Shown: one piece after another, positions 39,268 through 49,663 of the stretch | Layout of the letters: every line of letters begins with the position of its first letter | Numbering within the stretch: position 1 is the stretch's first letter | NCBI RefSeq assembly: GCF_018919145.1 | Contig: NZ_JAHLQJ010000012.1 | Location: forward strand, 1-64,000 | Origin: Paenibacillus brevis | GTDB lineage: Bacteria; Bacillota; Bacilli; Paenibacillales; Paenibacillaceae | DNA length: 64,000 nucleotides | Direction of reading: 5' to 3' | The notes under the pieces: generated by a model | What the model saw: only the letters and a program-made list of their open reading frames with translations | What the model was told of the DNA's origin: nothing | Databases searched by the model: none | Made by a program: the position numbers and the translations under genes

Positions 39268-41955
39268 TCAGGAAGTCATTTTATTCATCCGATACTGGTC
39301 CATCGTCATCAGAACCTCTCTCGGCTTGCTGCCTTCATACGGACCAACCACGCCTCTGGCCTCCATCGAATCGATGAGCCGCGCTGCCCGGGTGTAACCT
39401 ACCCGCATTCTCCGCTGCAGGAGCGAGACAGAGGCTTGCTTGGCTTCAAGGACAATCTGGACAGCCTGATCATAGAGCTCGTCCAGCACCTCCTCCTGAC
39501 CGCCTGATTCCTCTTCGACCTCTGGAACCAGACTCTCGTCATACTCGGCCTGGCCTTGATCCCTTACAAAGTTAACGATCGTCTCGACCTCCTGATCGCT
39601 CATAAAAGCACCCTGTACCCGAATCGGCTTCGAAGCCCCCATCGGCATATAGAGCATATCGCCGCGTCCGAGCAGCTTCTCGGCTCCTGCCATATCAAGA
39701 ATGGTCCGCGAGTCCACCTGCGAGGATACGCCGAATGCGATCCGGGACGGAATATTCGCCTTGATCACACCGGTAATGACATCCACCGAAGGCCGCTGCG
39801 TGGCGATAATCAGATGGATTCCCGCCGCCCGGGCCATTTGTGCCAGACGGGCAATGGCATCCTCCACGTCATGAGCGGCAACCATCATCAGGTCGGCAAG
39901 CTCGTCTACAATGACGACAATATAAGGAAGCACCGCCTCAGGATTTTCCTTCATCATCTGGTTATAGCCTTCGATGTTGCGCGCTCCTGATTTGGAGAAA
40001 AGCTCATAGCGCTTCTCCATCTCCACAACAATCTTCTTGAGCGCCAGCGACGCCCTGCGCGGATCGGTCACAACCGGCGTAAGCAAATGCGGAATGCCGT
40101 TGTAGACGTTCAACTCGACCATTTTCGGGTCCACCATCATGAATTTCACTTCATCGGGCTTGGCCTTATACAGAATGCTTGTGATAATTCCGTTAATACA
40201 GACCGATTTACCGGAGCCCGTTGCTCCCGCTACGAGCAAATGAGGCATCTTTGCCAGGTTGCCGACAATCGTCTGGCCAGAGATGTCGCGGCCAAAGGCG
40301 ATCGACAGCTTGGACTCCGCCTCGGTGAAGGTCGAAGTCTCCATCACTTCCCGCATAGTAACCACGGATACTTCAGAGTTCGGAACCTCAATACCGATCG
40401 CCGATTTGCCCGGAATCGGCGCCTCCATCCGGATATCCTTCGCTGCCAGCGCAAGGGCAATATCATCGGTCAAATTCACAATGCGGCTAACCTTGACACC
40501 GATATCCGGCTGGATCTCATACCTCGTTACCGCAGGGCCTCTTACGACCTCCAGCACACGCGCACGCACACCGAAGCTCTCCAATGTCGCTTCCAGCTTA
40601 CGAGCCGTCTGCATATAATCGGCCTGATCGCCTGATTTGCCGGCCCCGGAAGGTCTCGACAGCAACCGGAAGGAAGGAAGCTTGTACGGCTTGGGAGCCG
40701 GCTTAGGCGGGGCTGGAGGTGCTTCCGCACCAACGCTCTCCGGATTCCCTGCAATCCCCTCCGGTTGCAGCTCCCCATGCTCTCCTGAAGCTCCCATCGG
40801 ACTCAAATGCTCCGCATTCTCATAATGATTAATGCTCTCACTATCTTGAAACTTCTGTACGACTTCAGTACCGTCCATGCCTTCTGCTCCAACCGATCCC
40901 TCCGGACCAGAGAGTTCCTCTCCGTCCTGGTCCTCTTCAGGGCGCCAGCTTTCCTGACGAATATGCTCGAAGAAGTCCCGAATAATCGGGCCGGTATCCG
41001 AAGATGTTGCAGGCTCAGAGACCGCGCCGCCGCCTTGATAATCCAGCTCGTTCCAGTTAATCCCGCTGACCGAGGCCATGTCCTCTTCAGGAGGGGCTTC
41101 ATTAGCCGGTTGCTCTACAGACACAGTATCTTCCTTCTCTCGCTCTCCCTTAAAGCCGAATAATTGGAAAAACACCGGTTTGTTGCGCGGATGACGAACA
41201 GAAGGCGCCTCTGCTTCCTCTTCCATCGACCCGGGAATCGGAGTTTCTTCAATTGCCGGTTTTTTAGCGGCTGCTTTACGTACAGGCTTGTCTGCTCCCT
41301 TTACCGGAACCGGCCGCAGCATGCGAAGCTTCTTGCCGAATTGCTGTCCCAGACCTCCCACCTTGCCGCGCAGTATTTTTCCAAGTTCAACATAAGAGAG
41401 TCCGGTGACAAGCATAAAGCTGATTGCCAGCATGACAATCATGATCAGCCGGGCTCCCGCCAGCCCGAACAAGGAGTAGAGCAAGGCAAACTCCAATCCG
41501 CCTATGTATCCGCCGCTTATATTTAATTGAAGCAGGCTAAATCCAGAATCACTTGAGACAGGCGAGAACAAGGCTCCCTGCAAATCCCGATGAATCTGAC
41601 CCATAATATTCGAAAAGCTTAAAGAACCGACAGGAGCCAGCTTCTGCCCCATCGCCGATACGGTGCTCATCAGAGCAAAGGCAAGGGTCGCCAGCAACAG
41701 TCCGCTTCGCCTTGCCGTCCATTTCGATGGCCACTTCCTGCCAATCATCACGGCTAGTCCGATATATATCCCTACTAATGGAATCACAAAATAAAACTTG
41801 CCGAGCATGAGTGCGGACATTTTTGACAATGTCCTGCCAACCGCTGCTTCTCCCGACAAGGCAATAATCGATAGCGTGATCAGGATGATTCCATAAATTT
41901 CATATTTGAGCATACTTGCTATAGCTGTCTTTTTCTTCTTCCGTTTGCGTGCCAA
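39268..41955 (-). CDS. spoIIIE: DNA translocase SpoIIIE/FtsK
   Basis: An 895-residue ATP-driven DNA pump. Four membrane segments lie in the first 200 residues ([33 protein letters not shown] and others), then an acidic, proline-rich linker (about 220-430), the motor with Walker [16 protein letters not shown] and Walker [14 protein letters not shown], and a gamma winged helix that reads SRS/KOPS. It moves the chromosome into the forespore. The start is TTG after a GGGGGG run. The linker is longer than in B. subtilis, which accounts for the greater length. Confidence 0.95.
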   Translation of the reverse strand: MARKRKKKKTAIASMLKYEIYGIILITLSIIALSGEAAVGRTLSKMSALMLGKFYFVIPLVGIYIGLAVMIGRKWPSKWTARRSGLLLATLAFALMSTVSAMGQKLAPVGSLSFSNIMGQIHRDLQGALFSPVSSDSGFSLLQLNISGGYIGGLEFALLYSLFGLAGARLIMIVMLAISFMLVTGLSYVELGKILRGKVGGLGQQFGKKLRMLRPVPVKGADKPVRKAAAKKPAIEETPIPGSMEEEAEAPSVRHPRNKPVFFQLFGFKGEREKEDTVSVEQPANEAPPEEDMASVSGINWNELDYQGGGAVSEPATSSDTGPIIRDFFEHIRQESWRPEEDQDGEELSGPEGSVGAEGMDGTEVVQKFQDSESINHYENAEHLSPMGASGEHGELQPEGIAGNPESVGAEAPPAPPKPAPKPYKLPSFRLLSRPSGAGKSGDQADYMQTARKLEATLESFGVRARVLEVVRGPAVTRYEIQPDIGVKVSRIVNLTDDIALALAAKDIRMEAPIPGKSAIGIEVPNSEVSVVTMREVMETSTFTEAESKLSIAFGRDISGQTIVGNLAKMPHLLVAGATGSGKSVCINGIITSILYKAKPDEVKFMMVDPKMVELNVYNGIPHLLTPVVTDPRRASLALKKIVVEMEKRYELFSKSGARNIEGYNQMMKENPEAVLPYIVVIVDELADLMMVAAHDVEDAIARLAQMARAAGIHLIIATQRPSVDVITGVIKANIPSRIAFGVSSQVDSRTILDMAGAEKLLGRGDMLYMPMGASKPIRVQGAFMSDQEVETIVNFVRDQGQAEYDESLVPEVEEESGGQEEVLDELYDQAVQIVLEAKQASVSLLQRRMRVGYTRAARLIDSMEARGVVGPYEGSKPREVLMTMDQYRMNKMTS

Positions 41956-42026
41956 ACAGGAACACCCCCCAGATGAATATTATACCATAATCACCGGAGG
42001 GTACCATACGTCCTTCTTCCTCTAAT

Positions 42027-42251
42027 TTACTCAAGCAAGGTGGGAATAAAAGCAATTTGCTTGCCGGGCGCATAAGCGGGATTCAGATAATCATCAAGGC
42101 TGCAGCGCAGCAGACGAATTATCGTCGCCCGATTTCCGGGCTCCATTCGTACTTGCATCCATACGCCGCCCAATTCAATTTCATTGTACAACCCGGCTGT
42201 CTCCGCTTGTTCCCAATAAGCCTCCTCCGGCAAAATGGTGTAATGGCTCAT
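42027..42251 (-). CDS. ylzJ: YlzJ-like small protein
   Basis: A 74-residue protein of the YlzJ family ([11 protein letters not shown] near the start, [14 protein letters not shown] near the end). Its ATG overlaps the tepA stop by the sequence ATGA, so the pair is translationally coupled. The tepA-ylzJ-spoIIIE order is conserved in B. subtilis. The role is unknown. Confidence 0.9.
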   Translation of the reverse strand: MSHYTILPEEAYWEQAETAGLYNEIELGGVWMQVRMEPGNRATIIRLLRCSLDDYLNPAYAPGKQIAFIPTLLE

Positions 42252-43015
42252 TGCGTGATCGCTCCTTCCACTCCCTGCCTGGCTGGCCGAGTCAGTTCAA
42301 TCAAGCTGTTCAGCTTCTTAAGCCCTTCGCCAATTCCCCCAATTGCATCAATCAACCCATGCTTGACGGCATCATTTCCGCCGACGGCCGTGCCGATATC
42401 CCGATTCAACTCCCCGGTTTTGAACATCAGTTCCTTGAACATCTGTTCGGAGATATGAGAGTGTGTCGTAACAAAACGGACGACCCGTTCCTGCATCTTC
42501 TCAATATATTCGAACGTCTGAGGCACCCCGATGACCAGACCTGTCATCCGAATCGGATGGATCGTCATTGTTGCGCTTTCCGCGATCAAGGAATAATCCG
42601 AGGCAACAGCAATCGGAACACCGATACTATGCCCGCCGCCAATGACGACAGTAACCGTAGGCTTGGAAAGCGAAGCGATCATCTCCGCTATTGCCAGCCC
42701 GGCCTCCACATCACCGCCTACCGTATTCAGAATAATCATCAGACCCTCAATCCTCGGGTTCTGTTCGGCCGCGACAAGCTGGGGAATGACATGCTCGTAC
42801 TTGGTCGTTTTGTTCTGCGGGGGCAGCACCAAATGACCTTCGATCTGCCCGATAATGGTCAAGCAGTATACATTGGATTCACCGGGAACCGGAACAGCGG
42901 TCTGTCCCAATTGTTGAATCGTCTCCACCACACCTGACTTTTTGTCGGAATCCGGACTTACTGCCGGAGCCTCGGTCTCCTGCATCGTTAGAGAGGAGTG
43001 ATTTTTCTCGTCCAT
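42248..43015 (-). CDS. tepA: ClpP-like protease TepA
   Basis: A 255-residue ClpP/crotonase-type protein. The catalytic Ser lies in [11 protein letters not shown] and the histidine in MTIHPIRM, as expected for the family. It is linked to protein translocation and to spore germination-related proteolysis. No signal peptide is seen, so it should be cytosolic. A GGAAG site precedes the ATG at 43015; 9 extra codons upstream are unlikely to be used. It is the first gene of the tepA-ylzJ-spoIIIE run, with the strong RNase J terminator upstream. Confidence 0.92.
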   Translation of the reverse strand: MDEKNHSSLTMQETEAPAVSPDSDKKSGVVETIQQLGQTAVPVPGESNVYCLTIIGQIEGHLVLPPQNKTTKYEHVIPQLVAAEQNPRIEGLMIILNTVGGDVEAGLAIAEMIASLSKPTVTVVIGGGHSIGVPIAVASDYSLIAESATMTIHPIRMTGLVIGVPQTFEYIEKMQERVVRFVTTHSHISEQMFKELMFKTGELNRDIGTAVGGNDAVKHGLIDAIGGIGEGLKKLNSLIELTRPARQGVEGAITQ

Positions 43016-43132
43016 GATTGAACACTTCCTTCCGGCCTGCAAGGCTTAAAATGTAAACAGCAGCAATGACATGAGTTAGTATGCCGCCCTTCCACCTGCC
43101 TCTATTCCAAAAGGTCTCGCAATTCCCTGCGC

Positions 43133-43188
43133 AAAAAAGCCTCCTCTCCCAGAGGAAACCGTCCAAATAACCGGCTGGGAGAAGAGGC
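43133..43188 (-). terminator. Strong terminator after rnj
   Basis: GCCTCTTCTCCCAG and CTGGGAGAGGAGGC pair over 14 bp, followed by TTTTTT on the minus strand. Confidence 0.92.
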
Positions 43189-43222
43189 GACTGTGTGCCT
43201 TAGCTCTTATATATAAATGGTT

Positions 43223-44902
43223 CTATACTTCCATGATGATCGGAAGAATCATCGGTCTGCGGCGTGTCTGGTCATACAGGAAGCGTCCAAGCGCATCCTT
43301 CACGCTCGTCTTGAGCGAAGCCCATTCATTCACATTTTCGTTCATCAGCTTCTCAAGTGTGCTGGATACGATCCGGTTCGCCTCATCAAGCAGACCTTCC
43401 GATTCCCGAACATAGACAAATCCGCGAGAAATAATATCCGGACCCGACACAATTGTGCCGTCCTGCTTGCTCAGCGTAACGACTACCACAAGGATTCCAT
43501 CCTGGGACAGAAGCTTGCGGTCGCGAAGGACAATATTGCCGACATCGCCGACACCAAGGCCGTCGATCAGAACGTTGCCCGCCGGAACTTTACCGGCCTT
43601 GCGGGCTTCCCCGCCTTCAATCTCCACCACATCTCCGATATCGACCAGGAAAATATTGTCGGGGTCTACGCCGACCGATTCGCCAAGCAGAGCATGTCTG
43701 CGCAGCATCCGGTATTCCCCGTGAATCGGGATAAAGAATTTCGGCCGCATCAGGTTCAACATCAGCTTCAATTCTTCCTGGCTTCCGTGTCCGGACACAT
43801 GGACACCGGAATTAGAACCGCTATAGATTACATCCGCACCAAGCCGGAATAACTCATCAATGGTACGACCGATATACTTCTCATTGCCCGGTACAGGCGT
43901 TGCAGCAATAATGACGGTATCGCCAGGCAGAATATCAACCTTGCGATGAGTCGAACGCGCCATCCGCGTCAATGCGGACATCGGCTCGCCCTGGCTTCCC
44001 GTGCACAGAATAACTACACGATCAGCAGCCATTTTATTAACCTCTTCCGGTTCGATCAAGATACCGTCCGGAACATTCAAATAACCAAGCTCGGAAGCAA
44101 TGGTAACAACGTTAACCATGCTGCGGCCAATAATCGTCACTTTGCGCCCGGTAGCATATGCAGCATCAATGACTTGTTGAACGCGATGCACATTCGATGC
44201 AAAGGTCGCAACCACCACCCGCTGATCTGCTTTACGGAAAATATCATTCAGCACGATGCCTACATTTTTCTCGGAAGGCGTAAAGCCTGGCTTCTCAGCA
44301 TTGGTACTATCCGATAAAAGGGCGAGAACACCCTTCTTGCCGATTTCACCCATACGGTGCAAATCCGCGAATTGATCATTGACTGGTGTATGATCAAATT
44401 TAAAGTCACCGGTATGAACAACATTTCCTTCAGGCGTCTCAATGCACACTCCGACGGAATCCGGAATACTATGGTTTGTCTTGAAGAATGTGGCTTTCAT
44501 TGTGGTCCCGAGCTGAACCTCGGAATCGGCATGAATCAGAACACGCTTCGTCTCGCCAAGCAGCCCCGCTTCCTTCAGCTTGTTCTCAACAAGCCCTAAC
44601 GTCAGCTTGGTGCCATAGACCGGCACATTCAAGTTCTTAAGCACATAAGGCAGACCGCCAATGTGGTCCTCATGACCATGCGTCAGCAAGATACCTCTTA
44701 CCTTGTCACGGTTCTCCGTCAAGTAGGTGATATCCGGAATGACAATGTCAATGCCCAGCATGTCCTCTTCCGGAAATTTGAGTCCGGCATCAATGACCAC
44801 GATGTCATTGCCGTACTGCACCACATACATGTTCTTTCCGATCTCGGCAACGCCGCCCAGCGCAAAGATCATTAATTTATCATTATTCATTTTTTTGGAC
44901 AA
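43223..44902 (-). CDS. rnjB: Ribonuclease J
   Basis: A 559-residue metallo-beta-lactamase/beta-CASP ribonuclease. LTHGHEDHIGG carries the zinc ligands, with TGDFKFDHTP and CTGSQGEPMSAL. It degrades RNA 5' to 3' and also cuts internally. Location between dapA and tepA matches rnjB of B. subtilis, which is why I prefer rnjB over rnjA. The start is TTG with GGAGGG 10 bases upstream; an ATG four codons later is the alternative. A promoter-like sequence is placed at 45025-45054. Confidence 0.93.
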   Translation of the reverse strand: MSKKMNNDKLMIFALGGVAEIGKNMYVVQYGNDIVVIDAGLKFPEEDMLGIDIVIPDITYLTENRDKVRGILLTHGHEDHIGGLPYVLKNLNVPVYGTKLTLGLVENKLKEAGLLGETKRVLIHADSEVQLGTTMKATFFKTNHSIPDSVGVCIETPEGNVVHTGDFKFDHTPVNDQFADLHRMGEIGKKGVLALLSDSTNAEKPGFTPSEKNVGIVLNDIFRKADQRVVVATFASNVHRVQQVIDAAYATGRKVTIIGRSMVNVVTIASELGYLNVPDGILIEPEEVNKMAADRVVILCTGSQGEPMSALTRMARSTHRKVDILPGDTVIIAATPVPGNEKYIGRTIDELFRLGADVIYSGSNSGVHVSGHGSQEELKLMLNLMRPKFFIPIHGEYRMLRRHALLGESVGVDPDNIFLVDIGDVVEIEGGEARKAGKVPAGNVLIDGLGVGDVGNIVLRDRKLLSQDGILVVVVTLSKQDGTIVSGPDIISRGFVYVRESEGLLDEANRIVSSTLEKLMNENVNEWASLKTSVKDALGRFLYDQTRRRPMILPIIMEV

Positions 44903-45024
44903 GTGAATCTAACCCTCCTATTATGTTGGACGAAAGTAAATTGTAAATGGAAATGCACCCGTTCAGTGCAAAGCTAGTTAATTTTTTCAAAATAAAAATA
45001 CACCGCACCCAGTCACTTGAAACC

Positions 45025-45054
45025 ATTATACATGATTAAATAATTAAAATACAA
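45025..45054 (-). promoter_or_regulatory. Probable rnj promoter
   Basis: On the minus strand TTGTAT (45049-45054), 18 bases, TATAAT (45025-45030). The leader to rnj is about 115 bases and contains TGCAC/GTGCA dyad arms. Confidence 0.55.
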
Positions 45055-45100
45055 GTGAAGCGATTTCTTCATCCCGTATCCATACCTTTTGCAACGACAA

Positions 45101-45134
45101 ATAAACCGATGCTTGAAATGCAGCATCGGTTTAT
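45101..45134 (-). terminator. Hairpin after dapA
   Basis: ATAAACCGATGC and GCATCGGTTTAT pair perfectly over 12 bp, 23 bases past the dapA stop; the T-tract is short. Confidence 0.7.
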
Positions 45135-45156
45135 GGAAATCAGACCTGTTATTGGG

Positions 45157-46020
45157 TTACTTGAGCAGACTTAGAATTTTCGCAGCCTCTTGCTCGGTCG
45201 GAGGAACCAGCGGAAGACGGACGCTGCCGACCAAATAACCTCGCTCGTTGAGCGCATATTTTACAGCAACGGGATTAGGACATTCGAACAGTCCTTTGAA
45301 TATAGGAAGCAGCTTATGATGAAGCTTGGCAGCCTTTGTAGCCTCACCGGCAAGCAGCGAGGAGATCATTTCCTTCATCTCGGCCCCGACAAGATGGCTG
45401 GCAACACTAACCACGCCATAAGCGCCCACGGCTATGGCTGGCAGAGCCGAAGCATCATCCCCCGTATAAATCGCAAAGCCTTCTGGCGCACCGGCTGCTA
45501 TGAAGCCGATTTGCTCTACCGATGCACATTCCTTAATCGCAGCAATGTTCGGAATCTGAGCCAGACGAAGAACCGTATCCTTGCTGATACTTACCGCTGT
45601 CCGCAGCGGGACATTGTACAGCATCACCGGCAAAGCAGTTGAAGAGGCAATTGCCGCAAAGTGCTGATAAAGCCCTTCCTGATTCGGTCTGTTATAGTAA
45701 GGTGCAACCAATAGCACACCGTCTACTCCCAGCTTTTCAGCTTCCTGGGTCAGGTGAATCGAATGAGCCGTTCCATTGCTTCCTGTACCGGCAATAATCT
45801 TGCACCGGCCCGCTGCACGTTTGACCGAATAATCGAATAAAGAACATTTCTCTTCATCGGTTAATGTTGGAGACTCCCCTGTCGTACCGCATACGACCAG
45901 GCTGTCAGACTTCTGCTCCTCGATCAAATAATCGATGAGTCTCCCTGTCTCTTCCCAGTCGATCTCCCCCTGGGCATTAAAGGGCGTGACCATCGCTGTT
46001 ATTAATCTTCCGAAATCCAC
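45157..46020 (-). CDS. dapA: 4-hydroxy-tetrahydrodipicolinate synthase
   Basis: A 287-residue class I aldolase. It condenses pyruvate with aspartate semialdehyde, using a Schiff-base Lys (in IKECASVEQ) and the Tyr of YNVPLRT. GTTGESPTL is the pyruvate-binding loop. Its product feeds lysine, meso-DAP for the cell wall and, via SpoVFAB encoded just upstream, dipicolinate. The start is GTG with AAGGAGGAG upstream. It follows dapG by 55 bases. Confidence 0.96.
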   Translation of the reverse strand: MDFGRLITAMVTPFNAQGEIDWEETGRLIDYLIEEQKSDSLVVCGTTGESPTLTDEEKCSLFDYSVKRAAGRCKIIAGTGSNGTAHSIHLTQEAEKLGVDGVLLVAPYYNRPNQEGLYQHFAAIASSTALPVMLYNVPLRTAVSISKDTVLRLAQIPNIAAIKECASVEQIGFIAAGAPEGFAIYTGDDASALPAIAVGAYGVVSVASHLVGAEMKEMISSLLAGEATKAAKLHHKLLPIFKGLFECPNPVAVKYALNERGYLVGSVRLPLVPPTEQEAAKILSLLK

Positions 46021-46075
46021 GTCGTCTCCTCCTTAGAATCCTTTTGATATATTAGAGCAGTCGTCAAGCCTCCCG

Positions 46076-47296
46076 TTACTTGCCAAGCTCAAACTTAGCA
46101 TGCAGGGCGCGCAACGCCTGTACCATATCTTCTTTATTGACGAGCACCCAGATCGTAGTGTTGGAGTCCGCGGACTGCAAAATTTGAATGTTCTGCTCTG
46201 CAAGCGCCTCTACGATTCGAGCCATAATACCGGGTACTCCGTTAATTCCGCCGCCGATGACCGACACCTTGGCGCAGCCGCTTAGCAATGAAGGATTGAA
46301 TCCGAGCGATCTGAGCACAGCTTCGGCCTTTGAAGCATTGCTGTCAAATACCGTATAGGCAACCCCGGTTGGGGTCACATTAATAAAGTCAACACTAATA
46401 TCATTCTCTGCCATAGCCTTAAAAACTTTAAGCTGTAAATTGTCGGCAGCACCCGATACGGAATCAACTCGGATCTGAGTCACATTCGCTACATAGGCTA
46501 TCCCGGTCACATACCGGTCAACAATACCAATCTGTACATCCTTGAAGCCTTCCGGATTAGCGACGAGCGTCCCTTCACTTTGCGAGAAAGTGGAGCGCAC
46601 CCGTACCGGTGTGCCGGATTGCATGGCGATTTCAACCGCTCGCGGATGAATCACCTTGGCTCCCTGATGAGCCATATTGCAAATTTCAGCATAACTGACG
46701 TAATCCAGCGGCTTGGCATCTTCAACGATGCGCGGATCCGCGGTCAGAATGCCGTCCACATCCGTATAGATATCTACCATTTCCGCATGCAAAGCCGCGC
46801 CAAGCGCTGTGGCCGATGTATCGCTGCCGCCGCGTCCAAGCGTCGTGAAATCACCGCTTTGGTTCTGTCCTTGAAACCCGGTTACAATAACTACCTGATT
46901 ATTGTTCAGTTCATCCACCACCCGGCTAGGCACCATATCCAGAATTCTAGCATTGCCGTAATGGCTGTCCGTTCTGAATCCGGCCTGGGCCCCGGTTAAC
47001 ACTACAGAAGAGATCCCTGCTCCCTGCAGCAGGCTGCAAAGCATCGTCGCCGAGATAATTTCTCCGCAAGCAAGCAACAGATCCTGTTCCCGGGACGGAA
47101 GTGAGCCTCCTCCTGAAGCAATAAGGTCAAGCAAGGTATCCGTAGCATACGGATCCCCTTTCCGGCCCATGGCCGAGACCACAACAACAAGCCGGTAACC
47201 ATGATCCAGTTCCCGGCGAATATGTGAGATGACATTCTCCCTGGCTTCCTTGGTCGAGAGAGATGTGCCTCCGAATTTTTGCACTAAAATGCGCAT
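46076..47296 (-). CDS. dapG: Aspartokinase I (DapG type)
   Basis: A 406-residue aspartate kinase with KFGGTSL at the N-terminus, TLGRGGSDTSA in the active site and two C-terminal ACT domains (about 265-400). It makes aspartyl phosphate, the first step to DAP, lysine and dipicolinate. In B. subtilis this isozyme is DAP-inhibited and lies in the spoVF operon; the same place here supports DapG. GGAGG before the ATG at 47296 sets the start; the frame extends further upstream without a site. Confidence 0.95.
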   Translation of the reverse strand: MRILVQKFGGTSLSTKEARENVISHIRRELDHGYRLVVVVSAMGRKGDPYATDTLLDLIASGGGSLPSREQDLLLACGEIISATMLCSLLQGAGISSVVLTGAQAGFRTDSHYGNARILDMVPSRVVDELNNNQVVIVTGFQGQNQSGDFTTLGRGGSDTSATALGAALHAEMVDIYTDVDGILTADPRIVEDAKPLDYVSYAEICNMAHQGAKVIHPRAVEIAMQSGTPVRVRSTFSQSEGTLVANPEGFKDVQIGIVDRYVTGIAYVANVTQIRVDSVSGAADNLQLKVFKAMAENDISVDFINVTPTGVAYTVFDSNASKAEAVLRSLGFNPSLLSGCAKVSVIGGGINGVPGIMARIVEALAEQNIQILQSADSNTTIWVLVNKEDMVQALRALHAKFELGK

Positions 47297-47375
47297 GGGT
47301 ATTCCTCCAATGTAAGTAGCGGAGCAAGCGTGAAGAACGACAATTACTCTGCTTCGTTTGCCGCAGAAAGACCGA

Positions 47376-47394
47376 CGGCACAATGAATGTGCCG
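47376..47394 (-). terminator. Small hairpin between spoVFB and dapG
   Basis: CGGCACA and TGTGCCG pair over 7 bp; only a broken T-tract follows, so it may attenuate rather than end transcription. The gap 47297-47419 is where asd sits in B. subtilis; it holds no gene here. Confidence 0.45.
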
Positions 47395-47419
47395 CTTTAG
47401 TCCTGCACTCATTTCAAAA

Positions 47420-48019
47420 TTACACTCCATCACGAAAACGTTCAATAATGACTGGCTGCAGTTGTCTTCCTTCAAGCGCCGCATAACAGGTTTCAGGAAT
47501 AAGCTCCATACGTGCAACCAAAGAATTCGGCTTCTTCTCCGGGCTGTCTTGACCAAACGGCACGAAATAAATGTGCTTGGCAACAATCAGCCTGGCGATA
47601 TTCGCCATATTAAAGCCCAGTCCATCATTCGTGGAGACGGCGATTACAACAGGACGGCCATTGCGCAGCGTTGCTTTGGCAGCCATCAGCACCGGGCTGT
47701 CGGTCACCGCATTCGCCAGCTTGCTGGTCGTCGTCCCTGTGCAGGGGGCAATCGCAAGAACATCCAGACGCTTTGACGGACCAAGCGGTTCAGCGTCGAC
47801 AATTGAAGAAATAATATCATTCCCCGTAATATCTTTCAACTGTTTTTGCCAATCTTCTGAATTTCCAAACCGGGTATCCGTACTCATGACCGTATTGGAA
47901 ATGATCGGTACAACTTCAGCACCAGCGTCTACAAACCGTTTCACCTGCGGCATAATCTCCGCCAGCGTACAATGTGATCCCGTAACCGCATAACCAACCG
48001 TTTTCCCCTGCCAGTTCAC
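47420..48019 (-). CDS. spoVFB: Dipicolinate synthase subunit B
   Basis: A 199-residue flavoprotein-like subunit of the Dfp/UbiX fold (GYAVTGSHCTLAEIMPQV, VLAIAPCTGTTTSKLANAVTD). With SpoVFA it oxidises dihydrodipicolinate to dipicolinate in the mother cell. The start is GTG, which shares one base with the spoVFA TAG stop, so the two are tightly coupled. GGGGAT precedes it. Confidence 0.95.
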   Translation of the reverse strand: MNWQGKTVGYAVTGSHCTLAEIMPQVKRFVDAGAEVVPIISNTVMSTDTRFGNSEDWQKQLKDITGNDIISSIVDAEPLGPSKRLDVLAIAPCTGTTTSKLANAVTDSPVLMAAKATLRNGRPVVIAVSTNDGLGFNMANIARLIVAKHIYFVPFGQDSPEKKPNSLVARMELIPETCYAALEGRQLQPVIIERFRDGV

Positions 48020-48915
48020 TATTCATCCCCCCGTAGTCGACACTCTTCCAAAAGTGACTGAATAATCGTGTTCGCCATAATAATGCCAGCCGTTTTGGGA
48101 GCTACAATACCGGGTAGACCAGGGGCAAGAATTGCCTTGATTCCCCGCTTCTCTGCGAAGCGAAAATCCGTTCCTCCGGGGGCGGAGGCAAGGTCGATAA
48201 TGACCGCCTCTCGAGACAATCTGGAGATGATTTGTGCTGTGATTATCATAGTCGGTATCGTGTTAAAAATCAAGTCAATTCCGCTGTGATAAACGCTCAA
48301 ATCCGTTGTCGCAAAAGGCTTCCAGCCCATTTGGACCGCTCTCGCCCTATCCGCTTCCTTGCGTAGTCCCACCTGTACATTTGCTCCCAAACCTTGCAGT
48401 GTTTTTGCCAGCGTGAATCCCGTCCTGCCTATTCCCAGAACAATGCAATTCGATCCATGCAGCGTAATCTGCGTGTTCTGGATCGCCATCATAACCGCCC
48501 CTTCGGCGGTAGGAATTGAATTATAAATCGCTACCTCGTCGCGTTCCAATAATTCGATCAGACGAAAGGAATATTCGGAAGCCATTCGCTTTAAATATCC
48601 TTTTGCCATCCCTGTAAATACCGGCGTTTCTTCTCGAATCTCCGCCAACATCTCCTTCTTCAATTGAATGCTGGCGCTTGAGAAGGGAGCTGGAACTTCC
48701 CCTTGTTCATTGCACCCGACAACAGGGAGTACGATGCAGTCCGCCGCTCTAAGCAACTCCGGAGTCAAGGATTCATGTGAAATACCAGTCAGCGGAGGTG
48801 TCAGATTCTCGAATCCGACAACGCGCACTGTTGCATCCATCTCGATGCATTTGTGGATGACTTCCACCTGGCGGGCGTCACCCCCTAAAAAGACAATGGT
48901 CAGACCGGTTAACAT
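48019..48915 (-). CDS. spoVFA: Dipicolinate synthase subunit A
   Basis: A 298-residue NAD(P)-binding protein (TIVFLGGDARQVEV at the start, CIVLGIGRTGFTLAKTLQGLGANV as the Rossmann loop). The long frame continues upstream to 49128, but GGAAGGAG before the ATG at 48915 and the family's usual length set the start. A sigma-K-like promoter sequence lies at 48954-48981, matching its expected mother-cell expression. Confidence 0.95.
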   Translation of the reverse strand: MLTGLTIVFLGGDARQVEVIHKCIEMDATVRVVGFENLTPPLTGISHESLTPELLRAADCIVLPVVGCNEQGEVPAPFSSASIQLKKEMLAEIREETPVFTGMAKGYLKRMASEYSFRLIELLERDEVAIYNSIPTAEGAVMMAIQNTQITLHGSNCIVLGIGRTGFTLAKTLQGLGANVQVGLRKEADRARAVQMGWKPFATTDLSVYHSGIDLIFNTIPTMIITAQIISRLSREAVIIDLASAPGGTDFRFAEKRGIKAILAPGLPGIVAPKTAGIIMANTIIQSLLEECRLRGDE

Positions 48916-48953
48916 CAAAAGACGGCACTCCTTCCAGGCAATACGTATAAAGC

Positions 48954-48981
48954 ATCTTATGCCATGCAGAGGCAAGTGGTG
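48954..48981 (-). promoter_or_regulatory. Possible sigma-K promoter of spoVFAB
   Basis: On the minus strand CACC (48978-48981), 16 bases, CATAAGAT (48954-48961). This fits the sigma-K pattern (AC at -35, CATANNNT at -10) and lies about 40 bases before the spoVFA start. spoVF is sigma-K controlled in B. subtilis. Confidence 0.5.
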
Positions 48982-49081
48982 AGGGGACGCATTGGAAAAA
49001 AGCTGATGCTTCGAGAGCGTGCGCGTTGTCCAAACGTTGGTAAGCGGAGAAAAGCGGTATTCGGGTTTCTGCCGTTTCTTA

Positions 49082-49125
49082 AAATCGGGTTGCCGGAATG
49101 TACTTTTGAGGAAGCAACCCGATTT
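49082..49125. other. Perfect 12-bp inverted repeat between dut and spoVFA
   Basis: AAATCGGGTTGC (49082-49093) and GCAACCCGATTT (49114-49125) form a stem with a 20-base loop. There is no T-tract on either side, so it is not a standard terminator. It lies upstream of the likely sigma-K promoter. The rest of 48982-49159 holds no gene that I can support. Confidence 0.6.
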
Positions 49126-49159
49126 CAAATACGGCCCGTTCCCATGCTTATAGAGGCAG

Positions 49160-49195
49160 AAAAAAACCGGACAGGGGTGATCTCCCTGTCCGGTT
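49160..49195 (-). terminator. Terminator after dut
   Basis: AACCGGACAGGG and CCCTGTCCGGTT pair perfectly over 12 bp, and the minus strand continues into TTTTT. Confidence 0.92.
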
Positions 49196-49207
49196 GATGA
49201 AAACCTA

Positions 49208-49663
49208 TTATTTAGTGCCTGTATGGCCGAAGCCGCCGGCGCCGCGAACCGTTTCTGATAGCTCGTCCACCTGTGTCAATTCAACTTCCGGGACGATCTG
49301 GAACACCATCTGAGCGATCCGTTCATTGCGCGAGATCGTAAATGGCTCCTGTCCCAGATTAATCAGCAGCACCTTAATCTCCCCGCGGTAATCCGCGTCA
49401 ATGGTTCCCGGTGTATTCAAGCAAGTAATGCCGTGCTTGAAGGCCAGCCCGCTGCGGGGTCTGATTTGCGCTTCAAGTCCTCCCGGCATAGCGATCGCAA
49501 TGCCTGTAGGAACCAAGGCGCGTTGTCCCGGATGAAGAATCAAATCCTCCATAACAGCCGCGTACAGATCAAAACCGGAAGCCAGCTCCGACATTTTGCG
49601 CGGGATCTCAATATCCTCATTTCCGGCAAATCTCTTCAATTGAACGTTATACGACAAGTTCAT
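49208..49663 (-). CDS. dut: dUTP diphosphatase
   Basis: A 151-residue trimeric dUTPase with all five motifs visible ([41 protein letters not shown]). It removes dUTP and supplies dUMP. The first ATG overlaps the mlpA gene by 17 bases but lies only two bases after GGAG. A TTG two codons later (49657) sits 8 bases from it and may be the true start. Confidence 0.95.
   Translation of the reverse strand: MNLSYNVQLKRFAGNEDIEIPRKMSELASGFDLYAAVMEDLILHPGQRALVPTGIAIAMPGGLEAQIRPRSGLAFKHGITCLNTPGTIDADYRGEIKVLLINLGQEPFTISRNERIAQMVFQIVPEVELTQVDELSETVRGAGGFGHTGTK

Noticed and set aside
48964-49197. A 77-codon plus-strand frame between dut and spoVFA
   Set aside because: It runs through the dut terminator and an inverted repeat and has no ribosome binding site or family.
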